NCBI RefSeq assembly: GCF_008039875.1
Contig: NZ_VRUU01000031.1
Span: forward strand, 1-49,283
Direction: 5' to 3'
Source of the DNA: Methylobacterium sp. WL119
GTDB taxonomy: Bacteria; Pseudomonadota; Alphaproteobacteria; Rhizobiales; Beijerinckiaceae
Length of the DNA stretch: 49,283 nucleotides
A program made the position numbers and the translations under genes. Every line of letters starts with the position of its first letter. The stretch's first letter is position 1. Shown one piece after another: positions 36,632-44,811 of this stretch. Under the pieces are notes generated by a model that ran no database searches, was not told the DNA's origin, and saw nothing but the letters and a program-made list of their open reading frames with translations.

Positions 36632-37566
36632 TGCGCGCGCTCCTGACGGTTCTCGCGCTCCTCGTTGCCCTGGTCCCCGCCCGGGCCGAGGACGTCCTCC
36701 GGGTCGGCGACCAGCGCGGCAACGCACGCGCGCTGATGGAGGCCGCCGGCGTCCTCGACGGGCTGCCCTACCGGCTGGCCTGGAGCGAGTTCCCGGCCGC
36801 CGCCCCGTTGCTCGAGGCCCTGAACGCCGGCGCGATCGATGCCGGCGGCGTCGGCGACGCGCCCTTCACCTTCGCCGCCGCCGCGGGCGTTCCGGTCAAG
36901 GCCTTCCTCGCCTTCCGGAACCGCCAGGACGGGCTCGCGATCCTGGCGGCGGCGGATTCACCGATCCGCACGGTCGCCGATCTCAAGGGCAGGCGCATCG
37001 CGACGAACCGCGGCTCGATCGGGCATCAGGTGGTGCTCGCGGCCCTGGGGGAGGCCGGGCTGCCGGCCGATGCCGTCACCCTGAGCTTCCTGCCGCCGGC
37101 CGACGCCAAGATCGCCCTGGCCTCGGGCAGCGTCTACGACTGGGCGACCTGGGAGCCCTACACCTCCACCGCCGAGCTCGCGGGCCTGGTCCGTGTCGTG
37201 CGCGACGGCAACGGCATCACGCCCGGCCTCAGCTTCGCCGTGGCGAGCGACGCCGCGCTGAAGGGCAAGCGCGCGCTGCTCGCCGATTTCGGGGAGCGGC
37301 TCGCGCGGGCCCGGGCCTGGGCGCTCGGCGACCCCGCCCCCTACGCGAAGGTCTGGTCGAAGCTCATCGGCCTGCCGGAGGCGGTGCCGCTGCGCTGGTT
37401 CGGCCGGGCGCAGTACCGCAACGTCCCGATCGACGAGGCCGTGATCGCCGACGAGCAGGCCAACATCGACCTCTACGTGCGCGCAGGCCTGATCCCGAAG
37501 GCGCGCGCGCCGCGGGCCGAGGCGATCTTCGACACGGGATTCCCGCAACCGGCTGCGTTACGCTGA
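36631..37566 (+). CDS. ABC transporter periplasmic binding protein, SsuA/aliphatic sulfonate type
   Basis: The 311-residue protein has a signal peptide (LLTVLALLVALVPARAED) and the SsuA/NMT1-like fold. DVLRVGDQRGNARALMEAAG is followed by YRLAWSEFPAAAPLLEALNA, GAIDAGGVGDAPFTFAAAAG, and TVADLKGRRIATNRGSIGHQ, which lines the ligand site. It would deliver an organosulfur or related anion to an ABC importer. The start overlaps the SsuD-like stop by one base. No permease or ATPase gene is in the cluster, so those parts must lie elsewhere or be shared. Confidence 0.88.
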   Translation: MRALLTVLALLVALVPARAEDVLRVGDQRGNARALMEAAGVLDGLPYRLAWSEFPAAAPLLEALNAGAIDAGGVGDAPFTFAAAAGVPVKAFLAFRNRQDGLAILAAADSPIRTVADLKGRRIATNRGSIGHQVVLAALGEAGLPADAVTLSFLPPADAKIALASGSVYDWATWEPYTSTAELAGLVRVVRDGNGITPGLSFAVASDAALKGKRALLADFGERLARARAWALGDPAPYAKVWSKLIGLPEAVPLRWFGRAQYRNVPIDEAVIADEQANIDLYVRAGLIPKARAPRAEAIFDTGFPQPAALR

Positions 37567-37591
37567 TCGGCCGACGAGCAGGATTCGAGCG

Positions 37592-38113
37592 ATGCACGAT
37601 CACCACGACGACCCGCACGACCACCCGCACGCCCAGGCCGAGCCGGGTCCGGGCGCCGAGCGCTGGAAGCACGACGGCGTCCGGGTGATCCCCGGCGACA
37701 GGCTCGACGCCAACACGGCGCAGACGCCGGGCATGTTCCGGCAGGCGGCGATCAACCATGCCCGCGTCGGCGCGCAGAAGATCTGGGCCGGCACCGTGGC
37801 GATCGAGCCCGACGCCAAGACCGGGGTGCACCATCACGGCGCGCTGGAGAGCGTGATCTTCGTGCTGTCGGGGCGCGCCCGGATGCGCTGGGGCGACCGG
37901 CTCGAATACGTCGCCGAAGCGGGCCCCGGCGACTTCATCTTCGTGCCGCCCTACGTGCCGCATCAGGAGATCAACGCCTCGCCCGACGAGACGCTGCAAT
38001 GCGTGCTCGTGCGCTCCGACAACGAGGCGGTGGTGGTCAACATCCCGGAGGTCGAGCCGGTGGAGCGGCCCGAAACCGTCCACTGGATCGATCCGATCCA
38101 CAAGCATCCTTGA
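37592..38113 (+). CDS. Cupin-domain protein with His-rich N-terminus
   Basis: The 173-residue protein begins MHDHHDDPHDHPHAQAE, a metal-binding-like tail. A single cupin barrel follows. Motif 1, TGVHHHGALESVIFVLSG, supplies two His and a Glu, and motif 2, PGDFIFVPPYVPHQEIN, supplies a further His. Small metal-dependent cupins of this type include dioxygenases, isomerases and decarboxylases. Its place inside the monooxygenase cluster, 25 bp after the binding-protein gene, suggests a later catabolic step or a substrate-sensing role. Confidence 0.82.
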   Translation: MHDHHDDPHDHPHAQAEPGPGAERWKHDGVRVIPGDRLDANTAQTPGMFRQAAINHARVGAQKIWAGTVAIEPDAKTGVHHHGALESVIFVLSGRARMRWGDRLEYVAEAGPGDFIFVPPYVPHQEINASPDETLQCVLVRSDNEAVVVNIPEVEPVERPETVHWIDPIHKHP

Positions 38114-38237
38114 GGCCCGGCGCCGCGAGTGCTGAAACGGCGCAGGTCGCGGCGCGTTCTGCAATGCGGGCACCCGAGAGGCCCAGCGCGACATTCACCA
38201 TCGGCCGGCGGGGCGGGACACCTTGGGACAGGACACG

Positions 38238-39590
38238 ATGCGCCTCGGCGCGTTCTTCTACGCCACCGGCCACCACGTGGCGGGCTGGCGCCACCCGTCG
38301 AGCGAGGCCGACGGCGGCCTCAACCTCAAGCGCTATGTCGGCTGGGCGCAGCGGGCCGAGGCGGCGAAGTTCGACCTCGTCTTCCTCGAGGACGGCTCCG
38401 GCATCCGCGACTCGAACCTGCGCTCGAGCGAGCGGACCGCGCGCTCGGCGCATTTCGAGCCGGTAACGCTGCTGTCGGCGCTGGCCGCCGTCACCAGCCG
38501 GATCGGGCTCGTCGCGACCACCTCGACCAGCTTCAACGAGCCCTACAACGTCGCCCGGCGCTTCGCCTCGCTCGACCACCTCAGCGGCGGCCGGGCCGGC
38601 TGGAACCTCGTGACCTCCACGACCGACGCCGAGGCCGCCAATTTCGGCGAGGCCGGCATCGCCCGCCACGGCGACCGCTACGCCCGGGCCGAGGAGTTCG
38701 TCGACGTGGTGCTGGGCCTGTGGAACACCTGGGACGACGGCGCCGTCGTCATCGATCGCGCCAGCGGCCAGTTCTCGAAGCCGGACGGCTTCCGCCCGCT
38801 GAACCATCGCGGCACGCATTTCGAGGTGCGCGGACCACTCAACATCGCGCGCACGCCGCAGGGCCAGCCGGTGGTGGTGCAGGCGGGCTCGTCGGGGCCG
38901 GGCAAGGATCTGGCGGCCCGCACCGCCGAGGTCGTGTTCACCGCCAACCAGACGCTCGCGGAAGCGGTCGAGTTCGCCGGCGACCTCAAGGCGCGCCTGC
39001 CGCGGTTCGGCCGCGAGCCCGGCGACCTCAAGGTCATGCCGGGCCTGTTTCCCGTTGTCGGGCGCAGCGAGGCGGAGGCGCGGGCCAAGTTCGAGGCGCT
39101 GCAGGACCTGATCGACCCGGTGGTGGGCCTCGCCCTGCTCGAGCGGATGGTCGGCGGCTTCGACCTCTCCGGGTTCGATCCCGACGGCCCGGTGCCGGAG
39201 CTGCAGGAGGCCGAGGGCGCCAAGTCGCGCCAGCAGCTGATGTTCGACCTCGCCCGCCGCGAGGGGCTGACCCTGCGCCAGCTCTACCTGCGGATCGCCG
39301 GGGCGCGGGGCCACTCGCAGATCGTCGGCACGCCCATGCAGATCGCCGACGAGATGGAAGCCCGCTTCCGCGCCGGCGGCGCCGATGGCTTCAACATCAT
39401 GCCCGCGACCCTGCCCGGCGGCCTCGACGACTTCATCGAGCTGGTCCTGCCGGAGCTGCGCCGGCGCGGCCTCGTCCGGACGGAGTACGAGGGCCGCACG
39501 CTGCGCGGGCATCTCGGCACGCGTCCGCCCGCGGGCTTCGGCCCAACGGCGCCGTCCGGCTCGGGCAGCGGCACGAAGGAGGGACGATGA
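38238..39590 (+). CDS. LLM-class flavin-dependent monooxygenase (NtaA/SnaA/DszA family), copy 1
   Basis: This 450-residue enzyme belongs to the FMN-dependent two-component monooxygenases that include nitrilotriacetate (NtaA) and dibenzothiophene sulfone (DszA) monooxygenases. Marks are MRLGAFFYATGHHVAGWRHP, HFEPVTLLSALAAVTSRIGL, STSFNEPYNVARRFASLDHL and SGGRAGWNLVTS, then QPVVVQAGSSGPGKDLAAR. The ATG at 38238 is preferred to an in-frame TTG at 38223. Its stop overlaps the next start (ATGA). It will need a separate flavin reductase, which is not in the window. Confidence 0.88.
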   Translation: MRLGAFFYATGHHVAGWRHPSSEADGGLNLKRYVGWAQRAEAAKFDLVFLEDGSGIRDSNLRSSERTARSAHFEPVTLLSALAAVTSRIGLVATTSTSFNEPYNVARRFASLDHLSGGRAGWNLVTSTTDAEAANFGEAGIARHGDRYARAEEFVDVVLGLWNTWDDGAVVIDRASGQFSKPDGFRPLNHRGTHFEVRGPLNIARTPQGQPVVVQAGSSGPGKDLAARTAEVVFTANQTLAEAVEFAGDLKARLPRFGREPGDLKVMPGLFPVVGRSEAEARAKFEALQDLIDPVVGLALLERMVGGFDLSGFDPDGPVPELQEAEGAKSRQQLMFDLARREGLTLRQLYLRIAGARGHSQIVGTPMQIADEMEARFRAGGADGFNIMPATLPGGLDDFIELVLPELRRRGLVRTEYEGRTLRGHLGTRPPAGFGPTAPSGSGSGTKEGR

Positions 39591-40912
39591 GCCGGGACCG
39601 ACGCCTGCATCTCGGGGCGTTCATGCGCCCGCTCGGCATCCATACCGCCTGGTGGCGCTATCCCGGCGGGTACCCGGACGCCAACTTCAACCTCGAGCAT
39701 CTCGTCCACTTCGCCCGCCGGCTGGAGGCGGCGAAGTTCGATGCCTTCTTCATGGCCGACCATCTCGCGGTGATGAACATGCCGCCGGCGGCCTTGCGCC
39801 GCTCGGCCACCGTGACCTCGTTCGATCCGCTGACCCTGCTGCCAGCGCTCGCCATGGTCACCGAGCGCATCGGGCTGATCGCCACCGCCTCGACGACCTA
39901 CAACGAGCCCTACCACGTCGCTCGCAAGTTCGCCTCGCTCGACCACATCTCGAAGGGCCGCGCCGGCTGGAACCTCGTCACCTCGGGCAATCCCGACGAG
40001 GCGCACAACTTCGGCCGCGACGCGCATGTCGAGCACGCCACCCGCTACGCCCGCGCCCGCGAGTTCTTCGACGTGGTGACCGGCCTCTGGGATTCGTTCG
40101 CCGACGACGCCTTCCGCATGGACCCCGAGAGCGGGCTGTTCTTCGACCCCGACAGGATGCACGTCCTCGATCACCGCGGCGCGTTCCTGAAGGTGAAGGG
40201 CCCCCTCAACGTCGCCCGGCCGGTGCAGGGCTGGCCGGTGATCGTGCAGGCCGGCGCCTCCGAAGCCGGACGCCAGATCGCCGCCGAGACCGCCGAGGTG
40301 GTGTTCGGGTCGAGCTCCACCCTGGAGGCGGGCCAGTCGTTCTACGCCGACGTGAAGGGACGCATGCCGGCGCTCGGCCGCGACCCGGAACACCTCAAGA
40401 TCCTGCCCGGCGCCTTCGTGGTGCTGGGCGGGACCGAGGACGAGGCCAGGGACAAGAAGGCGCGGCTCGACGACCTCGTCCATCCCGACAGCGGGCTCGC
40501 CAACCTCTCGGTGCGCCTCGGCGTCGACGCCTCGGGCTTCGCCCTCGACGCGCCGCTGCCCGAGATCCCCGAGACCAACGCGAGCAAGAGCGGGCAGGCG
40601 CAGATCGTCGACTACGCTCGCAGGACCGGCGCGACGGTGCGGGAGCTGGCGCGCAAGGTCGGCGGCTACGGCGGCCTTCAGATGGTCGGGACCGCGGCAC
40701 AGGTCGCCGACCGGATGGAGGAATGGCTCGACGGCCGGGCCTGCGACGGCTTCAACGTGATGTTCCCCTTCGTGCCGGAAGGCCTCGACGACGTGGTCGA
40801 CCGGCTGGTGCCGGAACTGCAGCGCCGCGGCCTGTTCCGCCGGAACTACGAGGGGACGACCCTGCGCGACCATCTCGGCCTGCCGCGCCCGGGCAACCGC
40901 TTCTTCACCTGA
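39587..40912 (+). CDS. LLM-class flavin-dependent monooxygenase (NtaA/SnaA/DszA family), copy 2
   Basis: The 441-residue protein is a paralogue of the preceding gene. It shares LHLGAFMRPLGIHTAWWRYP, SFDPLTLLPALAMVTERIGL, STTYNEPYHVARKFASLDHI and SKGRAGWNLVTSGNPDEAHN. The core is conserved but substrate-side segments differ, so the two enzymes probably act on different compounds or on successive intermediates. AAGGAGGG stands just ahead of the ATG at 39587, which overlaps the previous stop. A hairpin at 40977-40998 may end the operon. Confidence 0.88.
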   Translation: MSRDRRLHLGAFMRPLGIHTAWWRYPGGYPDANFNLEHLVHFARRLEAAKFDAFFMADHLAVMNMPPAALRRSATVTSFDPLTLLPALAMVTERIGLIATASTTYNEPYHVARKFASLDHISKGRAGWNLVTSGNPDEAHNFGRDAHVEHATRYARAREFFDVVTGLWDSFADDAFRMDPESGLFFDPDRMHVLDHRGAFLKVKGPLNVARPVQGWPVIVQAGASEAGRQIAAETAEVVFGSSSTLEAGQSFYADVKGRMPALGRDPEHLKILPGAFVVLGGTEDEARDKKARLDDLVHPDSGLANLSVRLGVDASGFALDAPLPEIPETNASKSGQAQIVDYARRTGATVRELARKVGGYGGLQMVGTAAQVADRMEEWLDGRACDGFNVMFPFVPEGLDDVVDRLVPELQRRGLFRRNYEGTTLRDHLGLPRPGNRFFT

Positions 40913-40976
40913 GGGCGCACCCGGCAGACGATTCATCCCGGCACGCCCGTGCGCAGGTCCGAGGCGGATCGAAGCG

Positions 40977-40998
40977 CCGGGCGGCACCGCACGCCCGG
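40977..40998 (+). terminator. Possible terminator of the monooxygenase operon
   Basis: A perfect 7-bp inverted repeat (40977-40983 against 40992-40998) with an eight-base loop lies 64 bp after the stop of the second NtaA-like gene and before the amidohydrolase promoter region. There is no U-tract. Confidence 0.45.
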
Positions 40999-41121
40999 AT
41001 CGCCTCGACAAACCGGATGAAACGCCGTCAGATCGCAGCTCGAGAACCGCGCGGGGTCCCAGGTCGCACGCCAGAAAGAGCGACCGGCGACGTCCCGTCG
41101 GCGATCCGGGAGGAGAGTGCG

Positions 41122-42486
41122 ATGCGTCGGAACGCGCTGCTGTCGGCCCTGGCCGTCGCCACGAGCCTGTCCTGCATCGGCGGAGCCGCCGCCAAGCCGC
41201 TCGCCTTCACCGGCATCCGGCTGATCGACGGCCTGTCGGCCGAGCCGGTCGCGGATGCGGTGCTGGTCGTCGACGGCGACCGCATCGTCGCGGCGGGGCC
41301 GCGCATGGCGGTCGCGGTGCCGTCCGACGCCGAGATCCGCGAACGGCCCGGGCACACGATCATGCCGGGACTGATCTCCGATCACTCACACGTCGGCATC
41401 GTAAGGGGCGTCGACATCGGCGCCTGGAACTACACGCGCGAGAACATCCTCGCCCAGCTCGAAGCCTACACCGCCCGGGGCGTCACCACGATCATGGCGC
41501 TCGGGCTCAACGGCGCGATCATGCCCGAGATCCGTAACGAGGCGCATGCGGGTCTCATCCCCGACGCCGACCTGTTCGGCGTCGACCGCGGCATCGGGGT
41601 GCCCGACGGCGGCCCGCCGCAGGCGATGGTGCGCGTCAGCCCGGATCAGCTCTTCCGCCCGGCGAACGCCGACGAGGGCCGCGACGCGGTCCGCGCGATG
41701 AAGGCGCGCGGCACCGACATGGTGAAGCTCTGGCTCGACGATTTCGGCGGCTCCGTACCGGCCAAGATGCAGCCTTCCGTCTACGCGGCGGTGATCGACG
41801 AGGCCCATCGCCTCGGCTTGCGGGTCGCGGCCCACGTCCACGATCTCGAGGACGCGCGGGCCGTGGTCCGGGCCGGAGCCGACGTGTTGGCGCACGGCGT
41901 CCGCGACAAGCCGGTCGACCCGGACTTCGTCGCGCTGCTGAAGGCGCACGACACCTGGTACATCGCGACCCTGGCCCTCGACGAGGCGACCTTCGCCTAC
42001 GCCGACGCGCCGGCCTGGGCGCAAACGCCCTTCGTCCGGACAGCGCTCGCGCCCGACCTCAAGGCGCGGTTCGACGACCCCGCCTGGCAGCGCGACACCC
42101 GCGCGAGCGCCAAGGCGCAGGCCGCGCGCGACTCGCTGGCCACGAACCTCGCGAACCTCAAGAGGCTCTAGACCGCCGGCGTCCGGATCGGGTTCGGGAC
42201 CGACAGCGGCGCGGCCCCCGAGCGCGTCCCCGGCGTGGCCGAGCACCGCGAGCTGGCGCTGATGGTGCAGGCCGGGTTCACGCAGATGGAAGCCCTGACC
42301 ATCGCGACGGCGCGGGCGGCCGACCTCCTCGGCCTCGCCGACCGCGGCCGCCTGGAAGCGGGTCGCCGCGCCGATTTCGTCGTGCTCGCCGCCGATCCGT
42401 CCGAGGACATCGCCGCCAGCACCCGGATCGTCGAGGTCTGGCAGCGCGGGCGGCAGCAGGCGGTCGCCCCGTCTGCCGCGCCCTGA
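41122..42486 (+). pseudogene. Exported amidohydrolase interrupted by an in-frame amber codon
   Basis: The gene starts at the ATG at 41122 behind GGGAGGAGAG and encodes a signal peptide (LLSALAVATSLSCIGGAAAK). A metal-dependent amidohydrolase follows: SDHSHVGI with H88 and H90, DMVKLWLDD, RVAAHVHDLEDA and DVLAHGVRD. A TAG at 42169-42171 (codon 350) stops it. The same frame then continues for 105 codons with matching family sequence: AGVRIGFGTDSGAAPERVPG, including the metal-binding Asp, then MEALTIATARAADLLGL and ADFVVLAADP. A single C-to-T change from CAG explains the stop. The truncated 349-residue product would lack the catalytic Asp and the C-terminal sheet. Confidence 0.8.
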
Positions 42487-42668
42487 CGGCGCGTCGCAGC
42501 GTCGGCATTTTGGCGGAGCCTGCGATGCTGCCCCGGCACGCCGGCCGAGGCCGAGCGCTCGCAGGACAGGGCGGAACCCCGCGTTCGCCGAGGCGGCGAC
42601 GCGCCGCAGGGGCTCACGCGCCTGTGACGCGGCGGCTTGGCAACAATCGGGGGCGAGGGTGATTGGGC

Positions 42669-42695
42669 AGGGGCGCCACGGTCCTGGGCGCCCCT
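42669..42695 (+). promoter_or_regulatory. Terminator-like hairpin in the rhodopsin leader
   Basis: A perfect 9-bp stem (42669-42677 against 42687-42695), almost all G and C, with a nine-base loop is followed by TTC and ends 26 bp before the rhodopsin ATG. It could be the terminator of upstream transcription or an attenuator acting on the rhodopsin message. The region before it (42487-42668) holds no gene. Confidence 0.6.
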
Positions 42696-42721
42696 TTCAT
42701 CCCCATACCGACGAGAGATTT

Positions 42722-43474
42722 ATGACGCCTCAATTCTGGCTGTGGCTGGGCTTTGCAGGAATGGCGGCAGGCGCCGCCGTGATCCTGTTCATCGCGAAGC
42801 GGCGCACGCCCGCCGAAGAAGCCGACGGGATCATCCACGGAATCGTGCCGATCATCGCGGCCTGCTCCTACTTCGCCATGGCGACGGGCCAGGGCAGCAT
42901 CATCCTTCCAGCCGGTCCCGATGCGGCGGAGGCTGCGCGGCAGTTCTACTTCGCACGCTACATCGACTGGACCTTCACCACGCCGCTCCTGCTCGTCGGG
43001 CTCTCGCGCACCGCGATGCATTCCGGCATGCGCCGGCCGGCCGTCGTCTGGGGGCTGATCGGCTCCGACCTGCTCATGATCGTGACGGCCCTGGCCTTCG
43101 GCCTGTCCGACGTCGCCGCCGTGAAGTGGACGTGGTTCGCCATCTCCTGCGGCGCGTTCCTGGCCGTGTTCTACGGGATCTTCGTGCAGCTGCGCGAGGA
43201 GAACGCCGGCGAGCGGGCCGACGTGCGCAAGGCCTTCCTGCGCAATGCCGTATTCCTCACCGGGGTGTGGTGCGCCTACCCGGTGGTGCTGCTCGTCGGC
43301 CAGGACGGCCTCGGCATCCTGTCGCCGAGCCTCGCGCTGGCGGTGATCGCGATCCTCGATCTCACCGCCAAGGTCGTCTACGGCATCATGGCGACGCTGG
43401 AGACGACCCGCGCCGTCGACCGCGACCTGGCGGAGGGGCGGACGGCCACGACGCCGCTGCGCCGGGCGGCCTGA
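42722..43474 (+). CDS. Microbial rhodopsin of the DTG-motif group (putative light-driven proton pump)
   Basis: The 250-residue protein has seven membrane helices. Helix C reads RYIDWTFTTPLLLVGLS: R79, D82 (bacteriorhodopsin D85, proton acceptor), T86 (T89) and G93 where D96, the cytoplasmic donor, would be. Helix G reads AILDLTAKVVYG, with D213 and the retinal lysine K217. In helix B, GIIHGIVP places H39 opposite the D96 site, fitting the DTG group that uses an unusual donor. L90, at the spectral-tuning site of proteorhodopsins, predicts green absorption. Function as an outward proton pump is inferred. Its stop overlaps the start of blh (TGATG), so light capture and retinal synthesis are coupled. 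Confidence 0.93.
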   Translation: MTPQFWLWLGFAGMAAGAAVILFIAKRRTPAEEADGIIHGIVPIIAACSYFAMATGQGSIILPAGPDAAEAARQFYFARYIDWTFTTPLLLVGLSRTAMHSGMRRPAVVWGLIGSDLLMIVTALAFGLSDVAAVKWTWFAISCGAFLAVFYGIFVQLREENAGERADVRKAFLRNAVFLTGVWCAYPVVLLVGQDGLGILSPSLALAVIAILDLTAKVVYGIMATLETTRAVDRDLAEGRTATTPLRRAA

Positions 43475-44415
43475 TGCCCCTGGCGGCTCGATCGTCCCTC
43501 TCCCGCCTCGCGGGGCCCGACGGCGCGAGCCGCCACCGCATCCATGCGGGGGTGACCGGCCTGCCGCAGCTCGCCGCCGCGCTCGTCGCGCTCGGGCTGG
43601 TCGCCTCCGCGTTCCTCCCGCGCGAAGCCTCCTGGCTCGTCGCCCTGACGGTCGTCATCGTCCTCGGCGTTCCGCACGGTGCGCTTGACGGCGCGGTGGC
43701 GGCCCCGCTGCTGCGCCCGCGCTACGGCCGGGCGTGGTTCGGGGTCTTCGCCGTTCCCTATCTCGGCCTCTCGGCCCTCGTCCTCCTGGCCTGGCAGATC
43801 GCCCCCCTTGCGACGCTTGCGGGCTTCCTCGGGTTGTCGGTCCTGCATTTCGGCGAGGAGGATTCGGGCCCGGGCCGACCATTCGAGGCGCTCGTGCGCG
43901 GTGGCCTCCCGATCGCCCTGCCGGCGCTCCTGCATCCGCCCGAGACGGCGGAGATCTTCTCGGCGGTCGCACGGGTGCCGATGCCGTCGCTTCCCGCCTG
44001 GTGGACGGCCGCCGCCTGGCTCTGGCTCGCCCTCGCGGCGGCCTGGCTCCTCGGCCGTCGCGTGCGGCCGGCGGTGCTGGCCGAGATATTCGTCCTGGCC
44101 GCTGCCTTCTGGCTGCTGCCGCCGCTCACCGCGTTCACCCTGTACTTCGTCGTCCTCCATGGCCCCCGGCACATGCGGGCGCTGGTGCGGGACCCGGCGA
44201 AGGCGCCCGGCGTCGACACGATGCCGCGCGCCGTCCGCGCCGCGCTGCCGGTCTTCGCGTTGACGCTGCTGCTCGGCGCGGGGCTGTGGCCGCTCTACGC
44301 CGCCGGCGCCGCGGATGCGCCGGCCAACCTCCTGACTCTGACGCTCCAGATGCTGTCCGCCCTGACCGTGCCGCACGTCCTCCTCGACCGCATCGCGAGC
44401 CGGTCGCACGGCTGA
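43474..44415 (+). CDS. blh: Brp/Blh family beta-carotene 15,15'-dioxygenase
   Basis: Blh splits beta-carotene into two molecules of retinal, the chromophore of the rhodopsin encoded just upstream. The 313-residue protein is a multi-helix membrane enzyme. All conserved iron-site histidines are visible: H68 in GVPHGALDG, H125 in LSVLHFGEED, H229 and H233 in VVLHGPRHM, and H301 in LTVPHVLLD. The start overlaps the rhodopsin stop by one base. The genes for beta-carotene synthesis are not in the window and must be supplied elsewhere. Confidence 0.93.
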   Translation: MPLAARSSLSRLAGPDGASRHRIHAGVTGLPQLAAALVALGLVASAFLPREASWLVALTVVIVLGVPHGALDGAVAAPLLRPRYGRAWFGVFAVPYLGLSALVLLAWQIAPLATLAGFLGLSVLHFGEEDSGPGRPFEALVRGGLPIALPALLHPPETAEIFSAVARVPMPSLPAWWTAAAWLWLALAAAWLLGRRVRPAVLAEIFVLAAAFWLLPPLTAFTLYFVVLHGPRHMRALVRDPAKAPGVDTMPRAVRAALPVFALTLLLGAGLWPLYAAGAADAPANLLTLTLQMLSALTVPHVLLDRIASRSHG

Positions 44416-44811
44416 TCCCGGAGCCTTCGATGCGCGGATCGCGCGGCGATCCAATCGGATCCGGCTCCGGGCTCGCCCGAGGGACCTCGGCATCGATCAC
44501 TTCGGCATCGATCCTTCCGCGCCGGCCACCGCGGGCGAGCCCGGCGACGCGCAACGATCGTCACCGCGATCGCCCAGTGTCGGACAGTTCCGAACGCAAG
44601 TGCGACTCGCGGCAAGTGCATTCGACTGATGTTCCGAAGTCGCCGTCGGCGGTCGATCAGAGCCGCCGAGTGACTTTTGCCACACTCCCGACGCAAAAGC
44701 CGAGCTTGCAAGTCCCGTCGGCTGTCACCGGTCTCGGCTTGGCAGTACATTGGCGCAGCGTCGGTCGGAGCGTGCTTCGATCGGGCCGCAGGACATGGGA
44801 CGCTCGGGATC
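44416..44811. other. Intergenic region with inverted repeat before the L,D-transpeptidase-like gene
   Basis: This 396-bp gap has no convincing gene. From about 44580 the sequence is lower in GC. A 7-bp inverted repeat, CTTTTGC at 44674-44680 against GCAAAAG at 44693-44699, has a 12-base loop and may be an operator or a weak terminator for blh. The extension of the downstream frame into this area is not family-like. Confidence 0.4.

Noticed and set aside
42169..42171. Reading the TAG as pyrrolysine
   Set aside because: Nothing in the window suggests pyl genes or a methylamine methyltransferase, and amidohydrolases do not use pyrrolysine; a C-to-T change from CAG is far simpler.
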